Shown here: one piece after another, positions 17,318 to 26,533 of the stretch
Position numbering within the stretch: position 1 is the stretch's first letter
Layout: each line of letters begins with the position of its first letter
Assembly (NCBI RefSeq): GCF_019977295.1
Contig: NZ_AP024651.1
Span: 3,658,001-3,722,000, forward strand
Reading direction: 5' to 3'
Length of the DNA: 64,000 nt
DNA from: Arthrobacter sp. StoSoilB20
GTDB lineage: Bacteria > Actinomycetota > Actinomycetes > Actinomycetales > Micrococcaceae
Made by a program: the position numbers and the translations under genes
Notes under the pieces: generated by a model
The model's input: the letters and a program-made list of their open reading frames with translations, nothing else
The model's database searches: none
Told to the model about the DNA's origin: nothing

Positions 17318-18523
17318 TTAGACGTCGAAGTCGACGGTAACTTCTTCGCTGGTGGGGTGGGACTGGCAGGTCAGGACGTAGCCCTTGTCCAGCTCGTCCT
17401 GCTCAAGGGCGTAGTTCTCATCCATGGTCACCGTACCGGTGATCAACTTGGCGCGGCAGGTGCCGCAGACGCCACCGGCACACGCGAAGGGAACGTCGGG
17501 CCGTACGCGCAAGGCCGCGTTGAGGATGGATTCGCGGGCGTGGGTGGGACTGGCGACGTCGCCGGTCAGTCCGTCCAAGGTAAAGGTGATCTTGTACGTG
17601 TCCTGTGACTCGTCCTCCACAACCGGGCGTCCGGAGTTGCCTTCGGGACGGTCCGGACGGCCGGTAGTGAACAACTCAAAACGCACGTGCTCGGGCTCGA
17701 CGCCGCGGGCAGCGAGCGTGTCGCGGCACAGCTGGACCAGCTCGAACGGCCCGCACAGGAACCATTCGTCCACATCCTCGGAACGGATGGCACTGCTGAG
17801 CAGGGCCTGCAGCTTCTCCGAGTCAATGCGCCCGGTCATCAGCGGAGCGATGCGCTGCTCACGGGACAGTACGTGGTGCAGCGCCAGGCGTGAGGGATAC
17901 TTGTCCTTCAAGTCCGCCAGCTCTTCAAGGAACATGACGTCCATGGCCGCTTTGTTGGCGTACACCAGGTCAAACGTGGTCTCCGGGTTGGCTGCCAGCA
18001 ACGTGCGTGCAATGGCGATGACCGGCGTGATGCCCGAGCCAGCAGCGATCGCCACGAAGTTGCCAGGCTCCCCTGCCAATTCCTCCGGGTGGTTCATGGA
18101 GTTCATGACGTTGTGCTGGACCGAGGCGCCGTCCTTGCCATGCCGGGAGATGAACGCACCCTGTGGACTCATGACGTCCAGGACATCGCCGGCTTTGAGT
18201 TCGGCGTTGGCCCAGGTGGAGAAAAGGCCGCCGAGGTCCTTTTTGATGGCCACGCGGATCTCGCTGCTGCCGTCCTCGAAGCTGCGCGGCTCTGCGCAAA
18301 TCGAGTAGCTGCGGCGGACTTCGTGCGGCTCGCCCTGCTCATCCGGCAGTGTGGTGCGCAGTGCCACGTACTGACCGGGAAGGTAGTCGTACTGACCTGC
18401 CAGCTCGGCGGGAACACCAAAGGTGACCTCAATGGCATCGTCCGTCAGGCGCCGGACTTCCGAGACGGTCAGGTTGTGGAAAGACGCACGACGGCGGCTG
18501 GCCGTCTGGGTTTCGGTGGTCAT
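17318..18523 (-). CDS. paaE: phenylacetyl-CoA epoxidase reductase subunit
   Basis: 401 residues from the ATG at 18523, 8 bp after the paaD stop; a longer frame overlaps paaD without support. PaaE passes electrons from NAD(P)H to the PaaABC epoxidase. The N-terminal FNR-type flavin domain has VRRSYSICAEP, the NAD(P) domain GSGITPVIAIARTLL and ..EWFLCGPFELV, and the C-terminal plant-type 2Fe-2S ferredoxin CAGGVCGTCRAKLITG with a fourth Cys in YVLTCQSHP. Domain order flavin-NAD-ferredoxin matches PaaE/PaaK. Confidence 0.95.
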   Translation of the reverse strand: MTTETQTASRRRASFHNLTVSEVRRLTDDAIEVTFGVPAELAGQYDYLPGQYVALRTTLPDEQGEPHEVRRSYSICAEPRSFEDGSSEIRVAIKKDLGGLFSTWANAELKAGDVLDVMSPQGAFISRHGKDGASVQHNVMNSMNHPEELAGEPGNFVAIAAGSGITPVIAIARTLLAANPETTFDLVYANKAAMDVMFLEELADLKDKYPSRLALHHVLSREQRIAPLMTGRIDSEKLQALLSSAIRSEDVDEWFLCGPFELVQLCRDTLAARGVEPEHVRFELFTTGRPDRPEGNSGRPVVEDESQDTYKITFTLDGLTGDVASPTHARESILNAALRVRPDVPFACAGGVCGTCRAKLITGTVTMDENYALEQDELDKGYVLTCQSHPTSEEVTVDFDV

Positions 18524-18531
18524 GGAATTCC

Positions 18532-19122
18532 TTAGAGGACTTTGAAGTAGTCGAACGGTTCCTTGCAGTCCTGGCAGACGAACAACGCCTTGCAGGACGT
18601 GGAACCAAAGCGGGTGAGTTCCTTGGTGTTCAACGACGAACACTGCGGGCATTTCACGGCCAAGCTCAAACGGACAGGACCTGAATGGCCACCCGCGGCA
18701 GCCATGCCACTGGGCGGGGCAATGCCGTACTCTTCCAGCTTGGCCTTGCCTGAATCGGTCATCCAGTCAGTGGTCCACGCCGGGGAGAGCACCAGGTTGA
18801 TGTGCACGCTCGCGTAGCCCTCCTTTTCGAAGGCCGTCCGCAGGTCGTCCCCGATGGCGTCCATCGCCGGGCAGCCCGAGTAGGTGGGCGTGATGGTGAC
18901 CTCGACGGCGGAACGTGACGTGCCGCCGTCGTGCCGGCCATGCTCGGCGGCCGCCTCAGGCGAGTCAACAACGCGCACGCCGCGCAGGATCCCCAGGTCC
19001 TCGATGGTGAGGACCGGGATTTCCGGGTCGCAGACCGTGGACGCGATGTCCCAGGCCCGCTGCTCTGCGGTGTTCAGCTGCATTCGTGACTGCGTGTGCG
19101 ACTGCGTAGCCATGCTGCTCAC
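18532..19122 (-). CDS. paaD: phenylacetyl-CoA epoxidase assembly subunit
   Basis: 196 residues. It starts at a GTG (19122) overlapping the paaC TGA, or at the ATG three codons on (19113). PaaD has a MIP18/DUF59 domain (DIASTVCDPEIPVLTIEDLGILRGV, TPTYSGCPAMDAI) and is thought to help build the diiron or Fe-S centres of the epoxidase. The C-terminus has a zinc-ribbon-like pair of CxxC motifs (KCPQCSSLN, VCQDCKEPFDYFKVL), typical of full-length PaaD. Between paaC and paaE in one operon. Confidence 0.93.
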   Translation of the reverse strand: MSSMATQSHTQSRMQLNTAEQRAWDIASTVCDPEIPVLTIEDLGILRGVRVVDSPEAAAEHGRHDGGTSRSAVEVTITPTYSGCPAMDAIGDDLRTAFEKEGYASVHINLVLSPAWTTDWMTDSGKAKLEEYGIAPPSGMAAAGGHSGPVRLSLAVKCPQCSSLNTKELTRFGSTSCKALFVCQDCKEPFDYFKVL

Positions 19123-20048
19123 CAGCTCGCGCCGGGGTGCTCGCGGGCCAAGACCTGCATTTCGGCGAGGATGTAGCCCAGGAACTCGGAGTGCTTGCCG
19201 CGGCGTCCGCCGCCGAGGGACTGCGGGACGCCCGGAATCTCCAGCTCTGCCTCGGCCATGACCTCACCTGTAAGGCGATCAAAATCAGCACGGAGGCTGG
19301 AGGGCTGAACCGCAACGCCGGCCTCGGCAAGGCGGGTGGTGAGCTCGTCGTCCTCGAAAAGTTCGTCCACATACGGCCATACGAGCTTGAAGCCCTGGAT
19401 GATGCGTTCCCGGGACTCGTCGGTGCCGCCGGCAAGTCGAAGCACCCACTGAGCACTGTGATCGCGGTGGTAATCCACTTCCTTGACGGCCTTCGCGGAG
19501 ATGGCTGCCAGGGTGGCGTCCGAGGACCCGGTCAGTGCGGTGTAGAGCTGGTACTGGTAGTAGCTCACGATGAACTGCCGGGCGATGGTTACTGCGAAGT
19601 CGCCGTTGGGCTGCTCGAACAAGTGGGCAGAACGGAACTCGTGCTCGCGGCGGAAGTAGGCGAGGTCGTCCTCGGACTTGCCCCAGGCTGCGCCGGCATA
19701 GGTCAGGAACGAGCGCGCGTGTCCCAACTGGTCCAACGCGATGTTGCCCAGCGCAATGTCTTCCTCAAGCTCCGGAGCACGGGAAATCCAGTGGCCCAGG
19801 CGCTGGGCGAGGATCAGGCCGTCGTCGCCGATGCGCAGGGCAAACTCTGCAACATCCTCGCTGGGCTTGACCTGCCCGCGGCTGATCTCGAGCGCGATGT
19901 CCTCCGGACGCAGTGCGTTGCCCGGCGTAATGCGGGTGGCGCTGGCCGAGCCGTCGCCGGAAGCACCGGCGCCGTGGACGCCAACGGAAATGTCGCCGTG
20001 GCCTTCGATGGCGAAGTCGGTGTCTTTAGCAGTCTCTTGAGTGCTCAC
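19119..20048 (-). CDS. paaC: phenylacetyl-CoA epoxidase structural subunit
   Basis: 309 residues. PaaC is the ferritin-like partner of PaaA with a degenerate metal site. It carries ALRIGDDGLILAQRLGHWISRAPELEEDIALGNIALDQLGHARSFLTYAG, then LPNGDF-type segment EQPNGDFAVTIARQFIVSYYQYQLY and KAVKEVDYHRDHSAQWVLRLAGGT, all family hallmarks. The first 45 residues (SVGVHGAGASGDGSAS) are a low-complexity extension. It overlaps paaB by 4 bp and paaD by 4 bp, so translation is coupled. Confidence 0.93.
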   Translation of the reverse strand: MSTQETAKDTDFAIEGHGDISVGVHGAGASGDGSASATRITPGNALRPEDIALEISRGQVKPSEDVAEFALRIGDDGLILAQRLGHWISRAPELEEDIALGNIALDQLGHARSFLTYAGAAWGKSEDDLAYFRREHEFRSAHLFEQPNGDFAVTIARQFIVSYYQYQLYTALTGSSDATLAAISAKAVKEVDYHRDHSAQWVLRLAGGTDESRERIIQGFKLVWPYVDELFEDDELTTRLAEAGVAVQPSSLRADFDRLTGEVMAEAELEIPGVPQSLGGGRRGKHSEFLGYILAEMQVLAREHPGASW

Positions 20049-20473
20049 AGGTGTTTCACGCCTTCGCTCTTGGTGTAGTACGTCGCGTGGCGGTAGTCCT
20101 TGCCCTGCGGCGACTCGAAGAAAGAGCCCTTGGAGTCGGGATCGCTGGAGGAAATCGCCTCGGCCGGGACAACCCAGATGGAGACACCCTCGTTGCGGCG
20201 GGTGTAAAGGTCACGGGCGTTCCGGAGGGCCATGGCCGCATCGGGCGCATGCAAGGAACCTGCGTGGACGTGGGACAGGCCGCGGCTGGAGCGGACGAAG
20301 ACTTCCCACAGGGACCACGGAGACTCTTCATGGGCGCCACGCGGGGTGACGGCCGGGGCTGAGGCGGGTGTCGTCGTCGTGCTTTCAGCGTTGGTTGCCG
20401 CTACCTTGGGGGCCTCGCGGTTGATTTCGCTGGCGGCGCTGGCCGGTGCTTCCGGGTTGCCGTGAGGGCTCAT
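20045..20473 (-). CDS. paaB: phenylacetyl-CoA epoxidase subunit PaaB, extended N-terminus
   Basis: 142 residues from the ATG at 20473, which overlaps the paaA stop as ATGA. The core [53 protein letters not shown] is PaaB, a small subunit needed for complex assembly. Most PaaB proteins are about 95 residues; this one has about 48 extra N-terminal residues rich in Ala, Pro, Thr and Glu. The extension has no motif and is probably disordered. Operon position between paaA and paaC is standard. Confidence 0.93.
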   Translation of the reverse strand: MSPHGNPEAPASAASEINREAPKVAATNAESTTTTPASAPAVTPRGAHEESPWSLWEVFVRSSRGLSHVHAGSLHAPDAAMALRNARDLYTRRNEGVSIWVVPAEAISSSDPDSKGSFFESPQGKDYRHATYYTKSEGVKHL

Positions 20474-21465
20474 GCTGCGTGTTCCTTCTGTGCTTGCTTG
20501 CGGGCGTAGGCCACTGCGGCTTCGCGAACCCAGGCACCGTTTTCGTGTGCCTCGCGGCGGCGCTCGATGCGCTGCGAGTTGCAGGGACCGCGGCCGGCCA
20601 GGACTTCCTTGAACTCGTTCCAGTCCAGGGGTCCGTGCTCCCACTTCTTGGTTTCTTCGTTGAAACGGATGTCCTCATCGGGCAGGGTCAGGCCGAGGAC
20701 CCGCACCTGCTCCACCATCATGCCGACGAACCGGCTGCGCAGCTCGTCATTGGAAAAGCGCTTGATGTTCCAGGCCATGGACTGCTTGGAGTTAGGTGAA
20801 TCGTCATCCGGCGGACCGAACATCATCAGCGACGGCGCGTACCAGCGGTTCACGGCATCCTGGGCCATCTGCTTCTGCGCAGGCGTGCCGTTGGAGAGCT
20901 CCAGCAGGATCTCGAAACCCTGGCGCTGGTGGAAGGACTCTTCCTTGCAGATGCGCACCATTGCGCGACCATAAGGACCATACGAGGCACGGCACAGGGG
21001 CACCTGGTTGCAGATGGCCGCGCCGTCAACAAGCCAGCCGATGGCTCCCATGTCTGCCCAGGAAATCGTGGGGTAGTTGAAGATCGACGAGTACCGGGCC
21101 TTGCCGGCGATCAGGTCTTCCATCATCTGGTCCCGGGACTGGCCCAGGGTCTCGGCAGCCGAGTACAGGTACAGACCGTGACCGGCCTCGTCCTGGACCT
21201 TGGCCATGAGGATGGACTTGCGCTTCAGGCTCGGCGCCCTGGTGATCCAGTTTGCCTCCGGCTGCATGCCGATGATTTCAGAGTGCGCGTGCTGCGAGAT
21301 CTGGCGCAGCAAAGTCTTGCGGTAAGCCGCAGGCATCCAATCGCGCGGTTCGATGCGCGAGTCCTCCGAAATGATGCGATCAAAATACGCCTCTCCGGCT
21401 GCCTCCCGCTCCTGCTCTTCCGGGGACAGCTCAGCGGGCACTGACTGCAGATTCTGCGATGCCAT
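20470..21465 (-). CDS. paaA: phenylacetyl-CoA epoxidase catalytic subunit
   Basis: 331 residues from the ATG at 21465, with AGGAG seven bases upstream; an upstream frame extension is rejected because it reads through the operator. PaaA is the diiron oxygenase subunit that converts phenylacetyl-CoA to its 1,2-epoxide using O2. Metal-ligand type motifs are visible: [29 protein letters not shown] and [15 protein letters not shown] (E-x2-H repeats of ferritin-like diiron proteins). First gene of paaABCDE-paaG. A PaaR-type operator lies 15 bp upstream, so induction by phenylacetyl-CoA is expected. Confidence 0.95.
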   Translation of the reverse strand: MASQNLQSVPAELSPEEQEREAAGEAYFDRIISEDSRIEPRDWMPAAYRKTLLRQISQHAHSEIIGMQPEANWITRAPSLKRKSILMAKVQDEAGHGLYLYSAAETLGQSRDQMMEDLIAGKARYSSIFNYPTISWADMGAIGWLVDGAAICNQVPLCRASYGPYGRAMVRICKEESFHQRQGFEILLELSNGTPAQKQMAQDAVNRWYAPSLMMFGPPDDDSPNSKQSMAWNIKRFSNDELRSRFVGMMVEQVRVLGLTLPDEDIRFNEETKKWEHGPLDWNEFKEVLAGRGPCNSQRIERRREAHENGAWVREAAVAYARKQAQKEHAA

Positions 21466-21479
21466 GGTTGCTCCTAATA

Positions 21480-21501
21480 AATTACCGACCGTTCGTTCAG
21501 A
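21480..21501. promoter_or_regulatory. candidate PaaR-type operator of paaA
   Basis: Contains TTACCGACCGTTCGTTCAG (from 21482). This matches the core ACCGNNCGNNCGGT recalled for the PaaR repressor of Corynebacterium glutamicum at all but one base. The same half-site pattern TTACCGA..GTTC.TT recurs, inverted, before paaI at 63812-63833. It sits between paaA and the phoD-like gene. Confidence 0.6.
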
Positions 21502-21590
21502 ATATGCGGAGCGGACGTTTTCAGTCAAGGTCCGGCGCCCTTTACCTCAACCTCACTCTCCGTTTACCACCGCGGAGAAGAGTGGACCGC

Positions 21591-23264
21591 ATGACTGACC
21601 TCACCCGCCGCACCCTCGTCAAGACGTCCCTCGCGGGCCTGGCACTGACCGGCCTTGCCACCAGCGCAGCCCCTGCATCCGCCGCTACCAGGGCCCCCTC
21701 GGCTGTGCCCCTGGTCCGCAAACGCCTGACGCTCCCCACCGGGCTGGCCACGGGGGACGTCACCACCGACTCCGCCGTGCTCTGGTCCCGCGCCTCCGGC
21801 CCTGGCCGGCTAACCGCCACCCTCCAGGCCGTGGATGAAGCCGGGGACATCCTGCGCGGACGCTACGGTTTCAACCGGACCATCCGCGGCCCGCTTGCTA
21901 CCGAAGCCAGCGATTTCACTGCCAAAATCCACGCCACCGGTCTCCCCTCCGGCACCAGGTTCGCGTTGGAGTTGAACTTCGAGGATGAAAACGGAGCCGG
22001 CGAGGCCGTCCGTGGCACGTTCACCACAGCGCCCGGATCCCCCCGGGGAAAGTACGACGGCGGCACTGAAGACGGGCGCGGAGGCGGCAGGTCGCCGTCG
22101 TCCGCGCAGTCCTTCGTCTGGACCGGCGACACCGCCGGCCAAGGCTGGGGCATCAACGAGGAACTGGGCGGAATGCGCGGCTACAAGGCCATGCACGACA
22201 CCCGGCCCGACTTCTTCATCCATTCAGGCGACACCATCTACGCCGACGGACCGATCACCGCCACTGTCACTGAAAAGGACGGCCAGGTGTGGCGGAACAT
22301 CGTCACCGAAGAAGTCAGCAAGGTGGCCGAGACACTCAAGGAATACCGCGGCCGCCACCGCTACAACTCCCTTGACGCCAATATGCGCGCCATGTTCGCC
22401 GACGTTCCTGTGATTGCGCAGTGGGACGACCACGAAACCACCAACAACTGGTATCCCGGCGAAATTCTGGACGACCCACGCTACACCGAAAGAAACGTCA
22501 ACGTCCTGGCCGCGCGCGGACGCCAGGCGTGGCAGGAGAACATGCCGATCGCCGACGCTGCGGCGCTCTGGCGCCCGGGAAAGTTCGACGCCGGCCAGTA
22601 CCAGCCTGCCCGCATTTACCGGAAGATCTCCCGCGGCCCGCAGTTGGACATCTTCTGCCTGGACATGCGGACGTTCAAGTCACCCAACACCGACGGCAAG
22701 GAACCCTACGCCACCAACATCCTGGGCCAGGAGCAAGTGGACTGGCTGATCAAGGAAGTACGGAGGTCCAAGGCAACCTGGAAAGTGATCGCCGCAGACC
22801 TCCCGCTGGGCATCATCGTCCCCGACGGCGCCGTGAACCAGGAAAGCCTGTCCAACCGTGATCCCGGCGCTCCCCTGGGCCGCGAATTGGAGATCGCGGG
22901 CGTGCTTTCGGCGTTCAAGAAGTTTGGCGTGAAGAACACAGTATGGCTGACGGCAGACGTCCACTACCGCGCCGCCCACCACTACTCCCCGGAAAGGGCC
23001 TCCTTCACGGATTTCGACCCCTTCTGGGAATTCGTGGCCGGACCGATCAACGCCGGCTCCTTCGGGCCAAACGAGATGGATGGAACGTTCGGGCCTGAGG
23101 TCCTCTTTGCCAAGGCCGGGCGCTTCCCGGGAGAATCACCGCGCGATGGAGAGAACCAGTACTTCGGGCACGTGGACCTGGCCGCGGATGGCACGTTTAC
23201 CGTGAGCCTCCGCAATGCCAAGGGTGCGGTGTTGTATTCAAAAGCACTTACTCCGCAGGCCTGA
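21591..23264 (+). CDS. phoD: Tat-exported PhoD-type alkaline phosphatase
   Basis: 557 residues from the ATG at 21591 (GGAGAAGAG upstream). The leader TDLTRRTLVKTSLAGLALTG with ...ASA is a Tat signal, as expected for PhoD enzymes that fold with metal inside the cell. The metallophosphatase core shows FVWTGDTAGQGWGIN, FFIHSGDTIYADGP, AQWDDHETTNNWYPGE and WLTADVHYRAAHHYSP, giving the Asp, His and Asn ligands for Ca/Fe. It should hydrolyse phosphodiesters or phosphomonoesters, such as teichoic acid, outside the membrane. It is divergent from paaA and no Pho box was identified. Confidence 0.88.
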   Translation: MTDLTRRTLVKTSLAGLALTGLATSAAPASAATRAPSAVPLVRKRLTLPTGLATGDVTTDSAVLWSRASGPGRLTATLQAVDEAGDILRGRYGFNRTIRGPLATEASDFTAKIHATGLPSGTRFALELNFEDENGAGEAVRGTFTTAPGSPRGKYDGGTEDGRGGGRSPSSAQSFVWTGDTAGQGWGINEELGGMRGYKAMHDTRPDFFIHSGDTIYADGPITATVTEKDGQVWRNIVTEEVSKVAETLKEYRGRHRYNSLDANMRAMFADVPVIAQWDDHETTNNWYPGEILDDPRYTERNVNVLAARGRQAWQENMPIADAAALWRPGKFDAGQYQPARIYRKISRGPQLDIFCLDMRTFKSPNTDGKEPYATNILGQEQVDWLIKEVRRSKATWKVIAADLPLGIIVPDGAVNQESLSNRDPGAPLGRELEIAGVLSAFKKFGVKNTVWLTADVHYRAAHHYSPERASFTDFDPFWEFVAGPINAGSFGPNEMDGTFGPEVLFAKAGRFPGESPRDGENQYFGHVDLAADGTFTVSLRNAKGAVLYSKALTPQA

Positions 23265-23286
23265 GCAGGGAATATTCCTTTGGGTG

Positions 23287-23317
23287 GGCCCCGGACGAAT
23301 GCTGATTGTCCGGGGCC
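23287..23317 (+). terminator. terminator after phoD
   Basis: GGCCCCGGAC (23287-23296) pairs perfectly with GTCCGGGGCC (23308-23317) around an 11-base loop, 22 bp after the phosphatase stop. There is no T-run, so moderate confidence. Confidence 0.6.
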
Positions 23318-23457
23318 GGGACCGCATTAGGTTCAACCAATAGGGCAATTTGCCGGGAAGTGGGATCAGGGTCCAGCTGTGCCAATACATTCCAGCTGAA
23401 GCCGCGGGTTTGGCACTTGATAGAATCAACATTGCTGATGCCGACACCTAGGAACAC

Positions 23458-24534
23458 ATGACTCTCCCCACTGATACTGACAATTCCCCTGAGGTGTCCC
23501 CTTCCGGACATCGGAAAAGTGGCAAAAAGACCGCACGGAACGTCCTGATTGGATTCGCCGCCGCGGTACTGGTGATCGGCCTTGTTGCAGGTGCCTATGT
23601 ATTCAACCTGGCACAGACCTTCAACTCCGGGACTACCAAGATCGATGTCGCATTCCCGGACGAGTCCACCCGCCCCCAAAAGACCGAACCCATCAACGGC
23701 ACAGCTGCAATGAATATCCTCGTGATGGGCAGTGATACCCGGGGGTCCTCCGAAGTGGACGTGGAAACCGACGCTTCCACCGATCAACGGGCCGACACCC
23801 TGATGCTGGTGCATATCCCCGCTGACCGGAAGAACGTTTATGCCGTGTCCCTGATGCGGGATCTCTGGGTGGATATCCCCGGGAAGGGCGAGTCCAAAAT
23901 CAATGCCGCCCTTGCCTATGGCGGCGTCCCGCTGATGGTCCAGACGGTGGAATCCCTCTTCCAGCAACGCATAGACCATGTGGCCATGGTGGACTTCGAG
24001 GGCTTCAAAGGCCTGACAGACGCCCTGGGCGGAGTGGAAATCGATGTCAAAATCCCGTTCTCGCCCAACTCCGGCCCCATGAAGGGGCACGTGTACGCGG
24101 CAGGCAAACAGACCTTCAATGGCGACGAGGCCCTCGCCTTTGTCCGCGAACGTAAATCCTTCAGCGACGGGGACTACCAGCGGGTGCGCAACCAGCAGGC
24201 CTATCTCAAGGCGATCATCAGCAAGACCATCGCCCGGGAGACCCTGACCAATCCGGTCACCGTCAACAACATGGTTTCCTCAGTATCACCGTTCATCAGC
24301 GTAGATAAGAGCCTGGACGCTGCCGCGATTGGAAGCCTCGCGCTAGGCATGAAGGATCTCCGGGCCTCCGATACCGTGATGTTCACCCTCCCCACGCTGG
24401 GAACGGGCACCTCAGCTGACGGACAGTCCATTGTGGTGGCGGACACCAACGCGATCTCCGAAATCGCAACTGCCCTGTCAAAGGACCAGTTGGGCCAGTA
24501 TGTGACGGCTCACGGGCTCGAAAAGGGCAACTGA
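23458..24534 (+). CDS. LytR-CpsA-Psr (LCP) family ligase
   Basis: 358 residues. A short basic cytosolic N-terminus (HRKSGKKTARN) precedes one transmembrane helix (VLIGFAAAVLVIGLVAGAYVF) and an extracellular LCP domain: MNILVMGSDTRG, DQRADTLMLVHIPADRKNVYAVSLMRDLWVDIPGKGESKINAALAYGG, VAMVDFEGFKGLTDALGGVEIDV, and ALAFVRERKSFSDGDYQRVRNQQAYLKAI. These carry the conserved Asp and Arg residues that bind the polyprenyl-pyrophosphate. LCP proteins attach polysaccharide or teichoic acid to peptidoglycan. It is the first gene of a surface-glycan locus, which fits. Confidence 0.92.
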   Translation: MTLPTDTDNSPEVSPSGHRKSGKKTARNVLIGFAAAVLVIGLVAGAYVFNLAQTFNSGTTKIDVAFPDESTRPQKTEPINGTAAMNILVMGSDTRGSSEVDVETDASTDQRADTLMLVHIPADRKNVYAVSLMRDLWVDIPGKGESKINAALAYGGVPLMVQTVESLFQQRIDHVAMVDFEGFKGLTDALGGVEIDVKIPFSPNSGPMKGHVYAAGKQTFNGDEALAFVRERKSFSDGDYQRVRNQQAYLKAIISKTIARETLTNPVTVNNMVSSVSPFISVDKSLDAAAIGSLALGMKDLRASDTVMFTLPTLGTGTSADGQSIVVADTNAISEIATALSKDQLGQYVTAHGLEKGN

Positions 24535-25017
24535 GCCCTCACGGGCCGGGGTGCCGCGGGGTTGCTCCAGGCACTGTCGTTGCCCATCAGCCAAGTTTGC
24601 GCGCAAACTACTAAAGTTTGCGCGAAATGGATCGGCGAGACCCTATAGCCCCGGATAAATGGTCCGAATTGCACGTCAGCCAATTTATCAGCAGCCTTGG
24701 ATTGCGCAATTAGTAGGTCTTTCTGCGCATAATGGATCTTGGCAGCAGCCTTGCAGTCGAGATTCAGATGCGAATCGACCATTACCAATTCGCCTAATTT
24801 GGGATGCCTCTGGCGCCCCTTTACGATTACCTTTGAAACGTCAAGTCACACCATCAGGTGTTCCGGGCGTCTTTGGTTTCATTCGCTCCATTGGGGCGTT
24901 GGGGGTATGGCTATGGGGGCTGAATCGTGATTAAAACCGTTGTGCTGTGGAACGAGATATCGCGGTCAGCCGCAAGGCAGCCCGGCAATACGACCCTGCA
25001 ATTCCAGGGCTAACCCC
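24535..25017. other. long noncoding region upstream of the initiating sugar transferase
   Basis: About 480 bp without a credible gene. It holds the paired palindromes at 24595-24624 and is more AT-rich than its flanks (TTGCGCAATTAGTAGG, GCGCATAATGG). Its length suggests a long leader or a regulatory region for the gene at 25018. Confidence 0.5.
24595..24624. repeat. overlapping palindromes built from GTTTGCGCG
   Basis: GTTTGCGCGCAAAC (24595-24608) is a perfect 14-bp palindrome. Its right part CGCGCAAACT (24600-24609) also pairs perfectly, over a 5-base loop, with AGTTTGCGCG (24615-24624). The same half-site therefore appears three times. No T-run follows. This looks like a multi-site operator, or an RNA switch with two alternative pairings. 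Confidence 0.65.
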
Positions 25018-26481
25018 ATGACCACCTTTGTCTCCGCCACTCGCGAAGTCGCTTTTGCTCCAGGCTCTACATGGCTGCGTGCCCAAAGCATCAAGATGAG
25101 ATTCCTTGATCTCGCCTGCATTGTCATCGCGGTGGGTGGGGCCCACCTGCTCCGATTCGGCACTGCTGATGTCACCGTTGCCGGCGGGGACACGGAGTTG
25201 TCCTACACAACTTTGTCCGTCGTCCTGATCCTGACCTGGACGGCCGCGCTGGAGTTCGGCGGGACGAGGGACCCCAAGGTCCTTGGCACAGGCAGTGACG
25301 AATACAAACGCGTGGCCGTTTCATCCCTGTGGTTGTTTGGATGTTTGGCCGTGGTCTCCTACGTCTTTCAACTGCAAACAGCCCGGGGATACGTCTCAGT
25401 GGCACTCCCCCTGGGCGTCATTCTCCTTCTAACGGTCCGCTTCGCTCAACGCCGGAGCCTGCACCGGAGCCGGCTCGAAGGACAGAATCTTCACAAGGTC
25501 CTCCTGATCGGTGCGCCGAACAACGTCAACCACCTCTCAGACAAGCTGAACCAGCACATCGTTTCCGGTTACAAGCCAGTGGCAGCCTTGCTCTCCGATT
25601 CAGTGTCGACTGCCGCCACCAATTTGCCCGTGCTTGGCTCCTCTCCTAGCGTGGACATGGTCCTGAGCTCCATCGACCAGACCGGAGCGGACACAGTGGC
25701 GGTCTGCGGCGGAGCACACCTTGACCCCGCCTTCCTACGGCAGCTGGGCTGGGCACTTTCCGCCCGCGATATCGGGATGATCGTGGCCCCGGCCCTCACG
25801 GATATCTCCGGCCCCCGAATTCACATGCAGCCCGTTGCCGGACTTCCACTGATCCACGTCACCACGCCAAAGCTTGAAGGCTTGCAGTCCATCGCGAAGC
25901 GTGGGTTTGATATCGTCGCATCCGCCGCCATCCTCGCGGTGCTCTGCCTTCCGATGGCCGTCGTAGCATTCCTCATCAAGTTCGATGGCTGCGGACCCCT
26001 CTTCTTCCTTCAGCAGCGCATCGGCAAAGCCGGCGAATCGTTCAAGATGTATAAGTTCCGTTCCATGCGAGTTGATGCAGAAGCCCAACTCCACGCGCTC
26101 TCCCAGCAGAACGAGGGCAACGGCGTACTTTTCAAGATGAAGGATGATCCCCGCGTTACACGGGTAGGCAAGTGGATCCGCCGGTACTCCATCGATGAAC
26201 TTCCCCAGCTCATCAACGTGCTGAAGGGGGACATGAGTTTGGTAGGACCACGTCCGCCACTGCCAACAGAGGTGGCAGCCTACGAGCAACACGAACATCG
26301 CAGACTCATGGTCAAACCCGGAATTACCGGCTTGTGGCAGGTCAGCGGGCGCAGTGACTTGTCATGGGAGGAATCAATCCGCCTTGATCTCTACTATGTG
26401 GAAAACTGGTCTCCGGCGCAGGACCTGATGATCCTGTTCCGGACACTCCGGGCCGTGCTCGCACGAGACGGCGCTTACTAA
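25018..26481 (+). CDS. polyprenyl glycosylphosphotransferase (initiating sugar transferase)
   Basis: 487 residues from the ATG at 25018. It starts a glycan repeat by moving a sugar-1-phosphate onto undecaprenyl phosphate. The N-terminal part has four to five membrane helices and a CoA-binding-like domain (KVLLIGAPNNVNHLSDKL). The catalytic part is classic: KRGFDIVASAAILAVLCLPM, FLQQRIGKAGESFKMYKFRSM, RRYSIDELPQLINVLKGDMSLVGPRPPLP, and KPGITGLWQVSGRSDLSWEE. WbaP/CpsE type; the sugar (glucose or galactose) is not predictable. Followed by a polymerase-like gene. Confidence 0.93.
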   Translation: MTTFVSATREVAFAPGSTWLRAQSIKMRFLDLACIVIAVGGAHLLRFGTADVTVAGGDTELSYTTLSVVLILTWTAALEFGGTRDPKVLGTGSDEYKRVAVSSLWLFGCLAVVSYVFQLQTARGYVSVALPLGVILLLTVRFAQRRSLHRSRLEGQNLHKVLLIGAPNNVNHLSDKLNQHIVSGYKPVAALLSDSVSTAATNLPVLGSSPSVDMVLSSIDQTGADTVAVCGGAHLDPAFLRQLGWALSARDIGMIVAPALTDISGPRIHMQPVAGLPLIHVTTPKLEGLQSIAKRGFDIVASAAILAVLCLPMAVVAFLIKFDGCGPLFFLQQRIGKAGESFKMYKFRSMRVDAEAQLHALSQQNEGNGVLFKMKDDPRVTRVGKWIRRYSIDELPQLINVLKGDMSLVGPRPPLPTEVAAYEQHEHRRLMVKPGITGLWQVSGRSDLSWEESIRLDLYYVENWSPAQDLMILFRTLRAVLARDGAY

Positions 26482-26533
26482 TGTCCGCAGGCTGCCAAGG
26501 GTCTTCACGCAGCGGACGAGGGGATGGACAGAT

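Noticed and set aside
21459..21590. N-terminal extension of the PhoD protein to 21459
   Set aside because: It would read through the paaA operator and paaA ribosome binding site and place residues before a well-formed Tat signal; the ATG at 21591 with its site is preferred.
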